Below are positions 16,170-24,571 of a DNA stretch of 64,000 nucleotides, one piece after another. The notes below the pieces were generated by a model. The model was not told the DNA's origin. It saw only the letters and a list, made by a program, of their open reading frames with translations, and made no database searches. Each line of letters begins with the position of its first letter. Within the stretch, counting starts at the first letter, position 1. Both the position numbers and the translations under genes were made by a program. The DNA comes from Hyphomicrobium album (GTDB lineage: Bacteria > Pseudomonadota > Alphaproteobacteria > Rhizobiales > Hyphomicrobiaceae), in assembly GCF_009708035.1 (NCBI RefSeq), contig NZ_WMBQ01000002.1, positions 806,001-870,000 on the forward strand. The letters run 5' to 3'.

Positions 16170-16384
16170 CAGTCGGCCGGTGGCGGCCGGGCGGTTGGTC
16201 GAAACCATGCCCGACGGGGGGATGCGGCTCAAGTGGCATCGGGACGCGGCGCGGCGGGAACAAAGTGACCGTGCAGCCGCTGCTTGTGCCGATTGACCAA
16301 GTCGATTATAGAGGCCGCTCCGAACGCCAGTTTTGCCGCCTGAAGAGGCCGTTTGACCTCAGGCTAGCCTTTGTGAGCGCCGCT

Positions 16385-16609
16385 ATGAAGAACGATCCCG
16401 ATCTGCACCCGGACTACCACCAGATCAAGGTCAAGATGACCGACGGAACCGAGTTCATCACCTATTCGACCTACGGGAAGGAAGGCGACGAGCTGCACCT
16501 CGACATCGACCCGACCTCGCATCCGGCCTGGACCGGCGGCGACCAGCGCCTGACCGACCGCGGCGGACGCCTGTCGCGCTTCAAGAAGAAGTTCGAGGGC
16601 ATGTTCTGA
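16385..16609 (+). CDS. rpmE: 50S ribosomal protein L31, zinc-free form
   Basis: A 74-residue L31. The start [15 protein letters not shown], then [25 protein letters not shown] and the basic [11 protein letters not shown] end match alphaproteobacterial L31. The cysteines that bind zinc in the enteric form are all absent; this C-minus form is usual in the group. The frame is open back to 16265, but the ATG at 16385 gives the family's normal start. It is closed by a strong bidirectional terminator. Confidence 0.93.
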   Translation: MKNDPDLHPDYHQIKVKMTDGTEFITYSTYGKEGDELHLDIDPTSHPAWTGGDQRLTDRGGRLSRFKKKFEGMF

Positions 16610-16636
16610 TCCGAACGGCCCTGCCGTTCGCGCAAT

Positions 16637-16667
16637 AAAAAAGCCCGGCTCGAAGCCGGGCTTTTTT
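16637..16667. terminator. Strong bidirectional terminator
   Basis: Perfect 14-bp stem AAAAAAGCCCGGCT / AGCCGGGCTTTTTT with a 3-base CGA loop between rpmE (plus) and rcdA (minus). U tracts are available in both directions. Confidence 0.95.
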
Positions 16668-16689
16668 GTTTAGGCGTTCGTTAACTCGC

Positions 16690-17256
16690 TCAGCGGCTGA
16701 AGGCGAGGCGCAAACGGTCCATTTGCGTGCCGACGGGGTTGGCGAGCAGCGCTTCGGTGGCGCCGGCATTGTCCGCCTTGACGTTCATGGCGCGGTCGAG
16801 CTGCACGATGCGATCGTGCAGCGCGTAGCTTTCCTCGACGAGCCCGCGCAGCGTCTCCGGCAGCTCGCCGAAGCCGCCGACGTGTGAGGAGCGGGATGGC
16901 GCCTGCAGCGCCACGCCCTTGCGCTTGCGCTGCGCTTCGGTCTCGCTGATGTCGCCTTCCTTCAGCGCGCGGCGGATCAACAGCCAGGAGGCCATGTCCA
17001 GAAGCCGCGTCGTGAGACGCATGCTCTCGCTGGCGTAGAGGACGTTGACGGAGGGGGGAAGGCGCTTGGCCTCGGCGCGGCCAGGACCTTCGAGGTAAGC
17101 GGCGGTGCGCTCGACGAGCGCCATGCCTTGCTTGAAGACGCCGTCGAACTGAGCGGAGGCCTGGAAGCGCTCACCGAAAGAGACGGTGACGCCCTGTGGA
17201 GCTAAAGCCGCTTCAGCACGCGATACATTGCTCATGACTAGATTTGACACACTCAC
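16690..17256 (-). CDS. rcdA: RcdA/DUF1465 family protein (regulator of CtrA degradation)
   Basis: A 188-residue helical protein with the DUF1465 hallmarks: SFGERFQASAQFDGVF, EGMALVE-like GMALVERTAAYLEGPGR, and YASESMRLTTRLLDMASWLL. In Caulobacter RcdA is an adaptor that helps CpdR and ClpXP destroy CtrA and other substrates during the cell cycle; the same role is inferred here. The start is either GTG 17256, with AGG just upstream, or ATG 17235, which lacks a clear site. It converges on rpmE and lies downstream of the DUF1192 gene on the same strand, but a terminator between them separates the transcripts. Confidence 0.85.
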   Translation of the reverse strand: MSVSNLVMSNVSRAEAALAPQGVTVSFGERFQASAQFDGVFKQGMALVERTAAYLEGPGRAEAKRLPPSVNVLYASESMRLTTRLLDMASWLLIRRALKEGDISETEAQRKRKGVALQAPSRSSHVGGFGELPETLRGLVEESYALHDRIVQLDRAMNVKADNAGATEALLANPVGTQMDRLRLAFSR

Positions 17257-17614
17257 TCACCTGCAGCTCATCAATAACACGGACGCATCCTGCCAAGCCA
17301 TAGTTAACAACATGACCAAAAGCGGGACGGTCTCGCGTTGGTTCCGATCACAGTTGGGGATATGCAAAAAAAGAGCCGCTTTGCAGCGGCTCTGAAGTCA
17401 ACAGGGAGGCGTCAAACAGAGCGGCCGTGCCGCTCGGGATCCAGGTGACTGGATAACGGCAGGTTAGCGGGTGTTCGCTAACAAAGGCTTAATGGCTAAC
17501 GATGCGTAAGCAACGCGCTGGTGACGATTGCGGCGCGTTTCGGGCATCGTCTCGCGCGCTACCGCCGAGTGCGCGCGCGTCGAGCGTATGGTGCCTTATT
17601 GGGCAGGGCGTTCA
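17257..17614. other. Intergenic region between rcdA and the DUF1192 gene
   Basis: 358 bases with no gene I can support. It holds the rcdA promoter region, the terminator of the DUF1192 transcript at 17365-17393, and a 7-bp inverted repeat GTTAGCG-N6-CGCTAAC (17463-17482). Confidence 0.6.
17365..17393 (-). terminator. Terminator of the DUF1192 transcript
   Basis: Read on the minus strand: stem AGAGCCGCT / AGCGGCTCT (17385-17393 and 17372-17380), 4-base loop, then a run of T complementary to the A tract at 17366-17371. It lies about 220 bases after the DUF1192 stop. Confidence 0.8.
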
Positions 17615-17806
17615 TCACTTCTTGAAGAGCGCGCTCGCCGCTGCCTCGTGCTTGCGCTTGGCGTCGAGCTCCGCCTTCACCCGCTCGATCTCGCGCTCGA
17701 ACTCGGCGATGCGCGCCTCCAGCTCGGCGACCGACAAGGTCGCAAGGGTGTCGCCGACGGCGGCGTTCGTCTTGGGCTTTTTCGGAACGATGTCGTCCCA
17801 ATCCAT
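17615..17806 (-). CDS. DUF1192 family protein
   Basis: A 63-residue protein with the family's invariant start MDWDDIVPKKP followed by one short coiled coil, LSVAELEARIAEFEREIERV, and a basic end. Function is unknown; the family is restricted to alphaproteobacteria and usually sits by rcdA and a quinone oxidoreductase, as here. The ATG at 17806 is set by GGAG upstream; the much longer frame that runs through it to 18910 is an antisense shadow of the oxidoreductase. Confidence 0.88.
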   Translation of the reverse strand: MDWDDIVPKKPKTNAAVGDTLATLSVAELEARIAEFEREIERVKAELDAKRKHEAAASALFKK

Positions 17807-17941
17807 GGCGCAGCTCCGGCCTCGTTCACTGCTTTGGTGGAGTCTGCTCCAACGTTTCAGCCACGGCAACCGGTGCGCGAGCGCCTTGTCTCGGCGCCCA
17901 TGCTCGGGCATCACCGCCGCAGAGGCCAATCGAGGAAGACC

Positions 17942-18937
17942 ATGACCGCACTGCCCGAGACCATGACCGCCATTACAATCGTCGGCAAAGGCGGACCAGA
18001 CGTGCTCCAGCCCGCCACCGTGCCGGTGCCGCTGGTCGGTCGCGGCCAAGTGCTGATCAAGGTGGAGGCAGCGGGAGTGAACCGTCCGGACGTCATGCAG
18101 CGGCTGGGCCTTTACCCCGCACCGAAGGGGCATTCGGAGATTCCGGGTCTCGAAGTATCCGGCACCGTCGTTCTTCTCGGCCCGGAGGCGCCGCGCTTCA
18201 GCGCAGGCGGCAAGGTCATGGCGTTGGTCAACGGCGGCGGCTACGCGGAGTACTGCGTCGCCGACGAAGGCTCCTGCCTGCCGGTGCCGGACGGCGTGTC
18301 GATGATCGAGGCGGCAGCGATTCCAGAGGGCTTCTTCACCGTCTGGCACAACGTGTTCGAGCGCGGTGGTCTCAAGTCGGGCGACTGGTTCCTGATCCAC
18401 GGCGGGACCAGCGGCATCGGCGTCGCCGCCATCCAGCTTGCCGCGGCGATGGGCGCCAAGGTCATCGCGACCGCCGGCTCGGCCGAGAAGTGCGCCGTCT
18501 GCCGCGAGCTGGGGGCCGTTCGCGCTGTCGACTACAAGACCGAGGACTTCGCTGAAGCCGTCAAAGCCGAGACCGGCGGCCGCGGCGTCGACGTGATCCT
18601 CGACATGGTCGGCGGCGACTACGTCGAGCGCAACATCCGCTCGCTCGCCGACGACGGGCGCCTGGTCAACATCGGCTTCCAGTCCGGCTCCAAGGTGACG
18701 ATCGACATGATCCGCATCATGCTGAAGCGCCTGACGGTCACCGGCTCGACGCTGCGCATCCGCTCGGCCGAGGTGAAGGCCGCCATCGCGCGCGCCGTGG
18801 AGGAGAAGGTCGTGCCCCTCATCGCCGCGAAGCGCGTGAAGGTCGTCATCGATGCTACGTTCCCCCTCCGCGAGGCGGCGGCGGCGCATGCCCGCATGGA
18901 CGCCGCCCATGTCGGCAAGATCGTCTTGACGGTTTAG
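17942..18937 (+). CDS. NAD(P)H quinone oxidoreductase, PIG3-like
   Basis: A 331-residue zinc-free MDR enzyme. The substrate domain has EAAGVNRPDVMQRLGLYP and GLEVSGTVV; the cofactor domain has HGGTSGIGVAAIQLA (the AxxGxxG-type NADPH loop) near residue 153 and DMVGGDYVERN. This pattern is that of the PIG3/TP53I3 quinone oxidoreductase group, which reduces quinones with NADPH in the cytoplasm. The ATG at 17942 has GAGGAAG upstream; the longer frame from 17528 overlaps the DUF1192 gene and is rejected. It is divergent from DUF1192. Confidence 0.9.
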   Translation: MTALPETMTAITIVGKGGPDVLQPATVPVPLVGRGQVLIKVEAAGVNRPDVMQRLGLYPAPKGHSEIPGLEVSGTVVLLGPEAPRFSAGGKVMALVNGGGYAEYCVADEGSCLPVPDGVSMIEAAAIPEGFFTVWHNVFERGGLKSGDWFLIHGGTSGIGVAAIQLAAAMGAKVIATAGSAEKCAVCRELGAVRAVDYKTEDFAEAVKAETGGRGVDVILDMVGGDYVERNIRSLADDGRLVNIGFQSGSKVTIDMIRIMLKRLTVTGSTLRIRSAEVKAAIARAVEEKVVPLIAAKRVKVVIDATFPLREAAAAHARMDAAHVGKIVLTV

Positions 18938-19101
18938 GGTTATCGTTCCGCGGCATCCCTGTTGTCGGGGGATTGCCGGGGGTTGCCATCAAATTGACAA
19001 TACGCGGTTTTCTTGTCTCCCGTGCCCAGGCTCGGGGTGGGCCGGGAAAGGCCGCAATTGCCGGGAAGGATGCGCACGTGGGCGTGCGGGTTGGTCATTT
19101 C

Positions 19102-20082
19102 ATGCGTCAGCGTCTCGGCATATTCGGTCTGTGCGTCGCCGTATCGGTGGCCTTGTCGGCCGTCGGCGATGCTGACGCCGCCAAGAAGCGCAAGGAGCCG
19201 CCGCCCCAGCCGTTCTCGCGCCCGGAGATCATCCTCTCCTGGATCAACGACTACCGCCACAACCCGACGCCCGAACGCCTGCCCGATGCCTTCAAGGCCA
19301 TGCGCGAGCAGGGGCAGTTCAAGGAAGTCGAGCAGGCTGGCATCTACGTCGGGTTCATCGCCGGCGTCATCGGCGCCAATCCGGACAAGGCGGAAAAGCT
19401 TGTCACCGACATGTTCCCCATGCCGCCGCCGGATCAAGTCGTGGTGGTGAAGGCGATCGCCTACTCGGGCCTCGCCGAATGGAAGGAGCTGCTCGGCAAG
19501 TTCGTCGAGCGCATGCCCGCCCGCAAGGTGATCATCGAACGCTACCTCTACGGCAAACTGCCAGTGCTCCGCGATCTACCGCTCGACAGCCCGATCGGCG
19601 TCGACGCCAACTGGGGCTACTACTTTGCGACCGGTTCGTCGGAGCCGATCCAGCGCCTGGTGCGCACGCTGGCCTGGTCGCGCGAGAAGAACAACGTCGA
19701 GAAGCTGACCATCGGCTCGATGGTGAAGTGGACGCTGGCGCAGAACGCGTCGAAGGACCACGACCTGCTCGGCTACCTCAAGACGTCGCTGCCGCACCAG
19801 CCCGACAACGTGGCGAAGCCTTTGGGCGAGGTGATCGAGGGCGCCGAGACCTTCGAGCTGGCGGCGATCCGCAAGGATGCGCTTGCCTCCATCGAAGAGC
19901 TGAAGACCAAGGGTTCGGAGAATGCGCGCAACTTCTCCTGGTGGGGCCAGGCCGGCCAGACCGTATTCGCGCTGGGCTGCGTTGCGGCCGGCGTGATGGG
20001 CCAAGTCTACATGGGCGTGCCGTGCGTCGTCGGTGGCGCGCTGTCCAACGTCGCGTTGAAATACCTCACGCCAGCCGAGTAA
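19102..20082 (+). CDS. Exported alpha-helical protein of unknown function
   Basis: A 326-residue protein with a signal peptide starting at MRQRLGIFGLCVAVSVALSA and ending around DADA. The mature part begins with a Lys/Pro stretch (KKRKEPPPQPFSRPEIILSW), is mainly helical with TPR-like spacing, and ends in a hydrophobic segment TVFALGCVAAGVMGQVYMGV with two Cys. I do not recognise the family. I chose 19102 because the signal peptide begins there; the frame is open from 18973. It follows the quinone oxidoreductase on the same strand at a distance of 164 bases. Confidence 0.75.
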   Translation: MRQRLGIFGLCVAVSVALSAVGDADAAKKRKEPPPQPFSRPEIILSWINDYRHNPTPERLPDAFKAMREQGQFKEVEQAGIYVGFIAGVIGANPDKAEKLVTDMFPMPPPDQVVVVKAIAYSGLAEWKELLGKFVERMPARKVIIERYLYGKLPVLRDLPLDSPIGVDANWGYYFATGSSEPIQRLVRTLAWSREKNNVEKLTIGSMVKWTLAQNASKDHDLLGYLKTSLPHQPDNVAKPLGEVIEGAETFELAAIRKDALASIEELKTKGSENARNFSWWGQAGQTVFALGCVAAGVMGQVYMGVPCVVGGALSNVALKYLTPAE

Positions 20083-20171
20083 GCAGCGCTAACCATGCCC
20101 TCCGCTTGCGCCATTTCGCGCCGGGCGCCTAGGTGCTCCTGTCATCAACGTGTCACGTGAATCCGCTGAAA

Positions 20172-20200
20172 GCCTTGCGTATTGGGTTGTTACGCAAGGC
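20172..20200. promoter_or_regulatory. Perfect inverted repeat just before the GT21 start codon
   Basis: GCCTTGCGTA-N9-TACGCAAGGC, a perfect 10-bp inverted repeat ending five bases before the ATG at 20206. As RNA it would form a hairpin over the ribosome binding region; as DNA it could be an operator. Confidence 0.5.
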
Positions 20201-20205
20201 TGCTC

Positions 20206-21351
20206 ATGAACGAGATCGCCTGGGGCTGCGCGATGTTCGCCGCCCTCGCCACGCTGCTGCACTTCGCCAGCGCGCTGCTCGCCTGCTATCGCGCTCGCCG
20301 CGGTCAGGATGACCCTTCCGTCATAGCAGCCGATACGGTGAACCTGCCGCCGATCAGCGTGCTGCGCCCGGTACGAGGTCTCGATCCCTATGATGAGCTG
20401 ACGCTGCGCTCGAGCTTCGAGCTCGCCTACGCGCACTACGAGCTGATCCTGTGCTGCGAGGACCAAGACGATCCTGTCGTGCCGGTCATCCGCCGGCTCA
20501 TGGCCGCGCATCCGCATATCGACGCCAAGCTGCTCATCGGCCGCGATACGCTGTCGTCGAACCCGAAGCTCAACAACCTGATCAAGGGCTGGCGGGTTGC
20601 AAGCCATGCCTGGGTCGTGATGGCCGACAGCAACGTGCTGATGCCGCCCGACTACCTGCAACGCCTGCTCGCCGGCTGGCGGGCCGACACGGGGCTTTTA
20701 TGCGCGCCGCCGATAGGCTGCATGCCCGACGGCTTCTGGGCGGAGGTCGAGTGCGCCTTCCTCAACACCTACCAGGCCCGCTGGCAGTACGCGGCCGACA
20801 CCGTGGGGCTCGGCTTCGCGCAGGGCAAGACGATGCTGTGGCGGCGCACCGATCTCGAGCGTGCAGGCGGGATCCGCGCGCTCGGCGCCGAGATCGCCGA
20901 GGATGCGGCGGCGACCAAGGTCGTGCGCCGTGCCGGCAAGCGCGTCCGTCTCGTCGATCGCGCCTTCGGCCAGCCGCTCGGCGTGCGGTCGGCGGCGCAG
21001 ATCTGGTCGCGGCAGGTGCGTTGGGCGAAGCTGCGCCGCGCGACCTTCCCGCTGTTTTTCCTCCCCGAGGTGCTTTCGGGCTCCTTTGCGCCGCTGGTCG
21101 CGGCGGCCGTTGCGGCGGAGGCAATGGACGTGTCGGGTGTCGGCGTCGCCGCCGCGCTCGGCGCCGTGTGGTACGGGTGCGAAGCGATCCTCGCGCGCAC
21201 TGCTGGCTGGCATTTGACGACGCTGTCGCCGCTCGCGTGGGTGGCGCGCGATGTGATGCTGCCGGCGCTATGGGTGCAGGCGTGGCTCGGCAACTCGTTC
21301 AGCTGGCGCGGCAACGACATGCGCCTCGCCGACGCAGTAGCCAGCAACTGA
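20206..21351 (+). CDS. Ceramide glucosyltransferase-like glycosyltransferase (GT21, HpnI-like)
   Basis: A 381-residue membrane-bound family 2/21 glycosyltransferase. An N-terminal helix (AMFAALATLLHFASALLA) is followed by ISVLRPVRGLDPYDE, CCEDQDDP, VVMADSNVLMPPDY (the D-x-x-D metal site), EDAAATKVV and the QxxRW motif as SRQVRWAKLRR, then C-terminal membrane helices. These are the marks of GT21 ceramide glucosyltransferases and the hopanoid enzyme HpnI. No hopanoid genes are in the window, so glycosphingolipid or hopanoid head-group synthesis cannot be told apart. The ATG is preferred over TTG 20182, which falls inside the upstream hairpin loop. Confidence 0.87.
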   Translation: MNEIAWGCAMFAALATLLHFASALLACYRARRGQDDPSVIAADTVNLPPISVLRPVRGLDPYDELTLRSSFELAYAHYELILCCEDQDDPVVPVIRRLMAAHPHIDAKLLIGRDTLSSNPKLNNLIKGWRVASHAWVVMADSNVLMPPDYLQRLLAGWRADTGLLCAPPIGCMPDGFWAEVECAFLNTYQARWQYAADTVGLGFAQGKTMLWRRTDLERAGGIRALGAEIAEDAAATKVVRRAGKRVRLVDRAFGQPLGVRSAAQIWSRQVRWAKLRRATFPLFFLPEVLSGSFAPLVAAAVAAEAMDVSGVGVAAALGAVWYGCEAILARTAGWHLTTLSPLAWVARDVMLPALWVQAWLGNSFSWRGNDMRLADAVASN

Positions 21352-21432
21352 CGCGAACATGATGTCTAGCGCGGGCGCCGCTCCCTCTGGCGCTCCGTTT
21401 GACCGGTGCAGCCAGAGAGAAGCGGTCCCCGT

Positions 21433-22827
21433 CTAGCCTGCGCTTGCTCCCTCGCCTTTGGGAGTGCCCGCCGCACGCGGGCAGAGCTCCCTGGCTTTTG
21501 CAAGCGCGGCATCCTTGTTCGCGAACTCGCCGACACTCGTGCCGCCCGGCGCATGCGCCTTGAGGTAGTTGGCGAGCATCGACTTCTCGAAACCTTCAAG
21601 CACGGTGAGCACCGTGTAGCGCACCTCGGTTTGGGCCTCGGAGCGGACCAGCAATGCCTTCTTGCCGCCGTAGCTGGCGGTGCTGACGCGACAGCCGGCA
21701 GGCGTTGCAGCGGCGGTCGGGGCGCCGGGTTTCGCCAGAGCGGTGCCCATGCCGGCGGCAAAGGCGAAGGCAACGCGCTCCTGCGCCGGAGGTGCTTGGG
21801 CCGAAGTCGGCTCAGTGGAGGGTGGGCTCGGCGGGGTGGGCGCTGCCTCGGACATTTGTGCGGGCGGCGTAGGCTCTTCGCCCGTCTGGATCACTTGCTC
21901 GGCGACGACCTCGTCGGCGGCTTCTGCCTGCGGGCTCGGCTTGCGCGACGGCAGCGGCGCATCTTCAACAGCGTGGGACGGCGCAACTGGCGCCTCGACG
22001 TGCGGCTCACGCGGAGCATCCGGCACGGTTGCACCATCGGCGGCCGACCAGATCGTGCGCACGGGAGGACCGGCGGGCGCCTCCGGCGCGTTTACGGGTT
22101 GTGGGCCGCCCAGGTTGGCGGCGCGCGCCAGCTCCTGCTTGGGAGCCGTACGCTTTTGTGGCTTCGGCGGGGTGGGTTTGCTTTCCGCGTCTTCAACAGG
22201 GTCGGGGCCAGTGCAGAAGCTCTGGCGGAAGTTGTTCGCCACCCACTCGATCGATGCGCCGTAGTGGCGGTCAGCGGCCCAGCGGCGCGCGAGGTCGGCG
22301 AATGTCGTGCGACCTTTCTTGGACGTCATCGTCGTGAGGATGTCGTCCTGCTTCAGCCGCGTGCGCGCGCCGACTGGCTCGTCGATGCGCTCGCCCGAGT
22401 AGACGACGAGATGTTGGATCTGGGCGAGAACGCCGGTGGTGACGTCGGGATAGCTGTCGCCGGGGACGCCGCCGCCGGTGGTGCCGAGACCGGCGAAGTT
22501 GTTCTGCTTGGGATTAACGTCGCCCCAGCTGCCGTTGCCGGTGCGGTAGGTCAGAAAGTTAGTCTCCACCGCCATCTGGAAGAAGGCATAGTCCCACCGC
22601 ACGCGCCAGATCTCGCCGTGCTTCTTGTAATAGCTGGCGATGTCGGCGAAGCGCGGATCGAGGTTCGAATTGCGCGTCTTGATGAAGGCCATCAGGCGCT
22701 TGGGCGTCACGCAGCGCGGCACGGTGTTGTCAGCGTCGGCACGGATGCGCGGCGGGGCTGCCATTGCGGATGCTGCGAATACCGCGAGCAAAGCCGCTGT
22801 TACCAGCGACCGTCGCGCCAAGCGCAT
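21433..22827 (-). CDS. Exported glucosaminidase-like protein with Pro-rich linker and C-terminal repeat domain (paralog 2)
   Basis: A 464-residue protein: signal peptide MRLARRSLVTAALLAVFAAS, then a glucosaminidase/FlgJ-like domain to about residue 205 with FFQMAVETNFLTY (likely catalytic Glu), QNNFAGLGTTGGG and GERIDEPVGARTR, a variable Pro/Ala-rich linker, and a C-terminal domain of about 80 residues with STASYGGKKALLVRS and YTVLTVLEGFEK. It is a paralog of the next minus-strand gene, sharing both end domains but not the linker. Probable role: peptidoglycan cleavage in the periplasm. The frame opens at 22929, but the ATG at 22827 gives the signal peptide. Confidence 0.82.
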   Translation of the reverse strand: MRLARRSLVTAALLAVFAASAMAAPPRIRADADNTVPRCVTPKRLMAFIKTRNSNLDPRFADIASYYKKHGEIWRVRWDYAFFQMAVETNFLTYRTGNGSWGDVNPKQNNFAGLGTTGGGVPGDSYPDVTTGVLAQIQHLVVYSGERIDEPVGARTRLKQDDILTTMTSKKGRTTFADLARRWAADRHYGASIEWVANNFRQSFCTGPDPVEDAESKPTPPKPQKRTAPKQELARAANLGGPQPVNAPEAPAGPPVRTIWSAADGATVPDAPREPHVEAPVAPSHAVEDAPLPSRKPSPQAEAADEVVAEQVIQTGEEPTPPAQMSEAAPTPPSPPSTEPTSAQAPPAQERVAFAFAAGMGTALAKPGAPTAAATPAGCRVSTASYGGKKALLVRSEAQTEVRYTVLTVLEGFEKSMLANYLKAHAPGGTSVGEFANKDAALAKARELCPRAAGTPKGEGASAG

Positions 22828-22950
22828 AACCGAAACTCGCCCGTTCGCCGTCAATGGGGTCCCCATGGCGTTGCTACGTACGTTCAGACGGCTGCTGGAG
22901 GCGCGTCGCGGAATTCTTAGGCGCGGCAACCAATCGCCGCGCCCGGGCGC

Positions 22951-24357
22951 TCAGCCTTCGGGGCAGAGCTCGAAGGCCTTGCTCAGGGCCTTGTTCTGGG
23001 TCGGGAACGAGCCGACCTTCTCGCCGCCCTTGGCGTAGGCGGCGATGTAGGCATCGACCTCGCGCTTCTCGTTCGCTTCGGTGACGTCGAGCACGGTGTA
23101 GTTCAGCATGCCGCCGTTGCCGTTGGCCCTGATGATGACGGCGCGTTGGCCGCCATAGCTTGCCGTCCAGACCTTGCACTTACTGCTTTTCGCGGGCGCG
23201 GCTTTCATCTGGGTCGCGGCGCTGCCGAGCGCGGCGGTCTGAATCTCGGCACCCTTGGTCTCGGGAGCCTTGCTCTCGGTAGCCTTGCCGTCGGCAGCCG
23301 GATCAGCCTTGGCGACCGATTTGGCCTCGGGCTTGGCTTTGGCCTTGGTATCGGGCTTCGCCTTCGCGTCGGGCGTCGCTTCTGCCGTGGCGGCCGGAGC
23401 GGTGTCGGCCTTGGCATTCAGCAGCGTGACGGGGGGCGCCTCTTCGGTAGCTGCCGCTGCCGGCGCGGCGCTGGCCTCGGCGCGCGTGCCGAGCATCCCG
23501 GCGCCGAGAGCCTTGAGCGGAGCGCCCTGCGTGCGCTCTTGTTCGATATTGCGTTTCGCGATCTCGGCACCCTTGGCCGGGGTTTCAGCCTTAGCGGGAG
23601 TTTCAGCGGCCGGAGCTTCGTTGGCGGGCTCTGCTGCTGCAATTTCCGTCGCAGGCTCGGCCTTCGGCTTCGCTTTGGTCTTCGCCTTGGACTTCTGCTG
23701 ATCGTTGTTGGCTTCCTGCGCCAGGCCGGGGTTCGGATCGTCCCCGTTGCAGTACTCGTTATAGAAACCGTCGGTGATGGTGGAGATGTCGCGCACGTAA
23801 TTGCGCGATGTCGGCGCCCACTGCTTGGCGACCAGCGTGTAGGTCATGGGGCCGTCGATCGACTTCTGCCATTCGGTCAGCACGCCCCATTCCTGAACCT
23901 TGCGCGTGCGGTCGGCGACCGGGTCGTCGATGCGCTCACCGGCGTACATGAGGAGGTGCTGAAGGTGGGCTTTGACGCCCGTCGATACGTCGCCGAAGCT
24001 TTCACCGCGCGCTCCCCCACCGGAGGCGCCGAGGCCGGCGAAGTTGTTCTGCGTAGCCTTCACGTCGCCGCCGAAGCGGAGCGCGCCGGTCTCGAGGATC
24101 ATCTGGAAGAAGGCGATATCCCACCGGATGCCGAGCGCTTGTCCGTGGCGCATGTACTGGGAGGCGACATCCTCGAAGCGTCCATCAACTTGAGGGTTGC
24201 GCGATCGAAGGTAAGTCATCAGGCGACCAGGGGTGGCGCACTGCGGGACCTTGTTGTCGGCGGTGATCTTAACTTCGGGAAGGTCGGCCGCGAGAACTGA
24301 CGTCGAGAAGACTGCGGCGAGAGCAATGGTGAGCGATGCTCCGAAGAGGCTCTTCAT
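22951..24357 (-). CDS. Exported glucosaminidase-like protein with Ala/Lys-rich linker (paralog 1)
   Basis: A 468-residue protein: signal peptide (LFGASLTIALAAVFSTSVLA), glucosaminidase-like domain with FFQMILETGALRFGG (catalytic Glu candidate), TQNNFAGLGASGGG and GERIDDPVADRTR, a long low-complexity linker of Ala/Lys/Glu/Pro repeats (KAKPDTKAKAKPEAK-like), and a C-terminal domain with WTASYGGQRAVIIRA and YTVLDVTEANEK. The tandem paralog lies about 120 bases downstream on the same strand. The domain is of the kind that hydrolyses the glycan strand; attachment of the C-terminal domain to the envelope is possible but not shown. Upstream are 214 bases with AT-rich TTAA repeats. Confidence 0.84.
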   Translation of the reverse strand: MKSLFGASLTIALAAVFSTSVLAADLPEVKITADNKVPQCATPGRLMTYLRSRNPQVDGRFEDVASQYMRHGQALGIRWDIAFFQMILETGALRFGGDVKATQNNFAGLGASGGGARGESFGDVSTGVKAHLQHLLMYAGERIDDPVADRTRKVQEWGVLTEWQKSIDGPMTYTLVAKQWAPTSRNYVRDISTITDGFYNEYCNGDDPNPGLAQEANNDQQKSKAKTKAKPKAEPATEIAAAEPANEAPAAETPAKAETPAKGAEIAKRNIEQERTQGAPLKALGAGMLGTRAEASAAPAAAATEEAPPVTLLNAKADTAPAATAEATPDAKAKPDTKAKAKPEAKSVAKADPAADGKATESKAPETKGAEIQTAALGSAATQMKAAPAKSSKCKVWTASYGGQRAVIIRANGNGGMLNYTVLDVTEANEKREVDAYIAAYAKGGEKVGSFPTQNKALSKAFELCPEG

Positions 24358-24571
24358 GAGAACACCCGTCTATAACGCGGCGCTGTGAAACTGAGCGCCC
24401 GACGAAACCACCAAACGTTCTTAAAGACTTAACGTTAACAGGTGGTTTACGAATCGCCGGCACCCCGAGACTTGCGAGAAAGCCGGAGCATTTGGGCGCG
24501 AGTTAGGGCGAGCCGAAGCGGAATTGTGGCGCTGAGCATTACGCAGGCGATGGTAAATAGGTGCCCTGGGC

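Noticed and set aside
17615-18910. 431-codon minus-strand ORF
   Set aside because: Only its last 63 codons (DUF1192) are a real gene; the rest is antisense to the quinone oxidoreductase.
22655-22685. GGTTCGAAT-like sequence resembling a tRNA T-loop
   Set aside because: It lies inside a well-supported coding sequence and no cloverleaf can be drawn around it.
24421-24438. Cluster of TTAA words that looked like a CtrA box upstream of the glucosaminidase-like gene
   Set aside because: The spacings (4, 2 and 10 bases) do not match the TTAA-N7-TTAA consensus.
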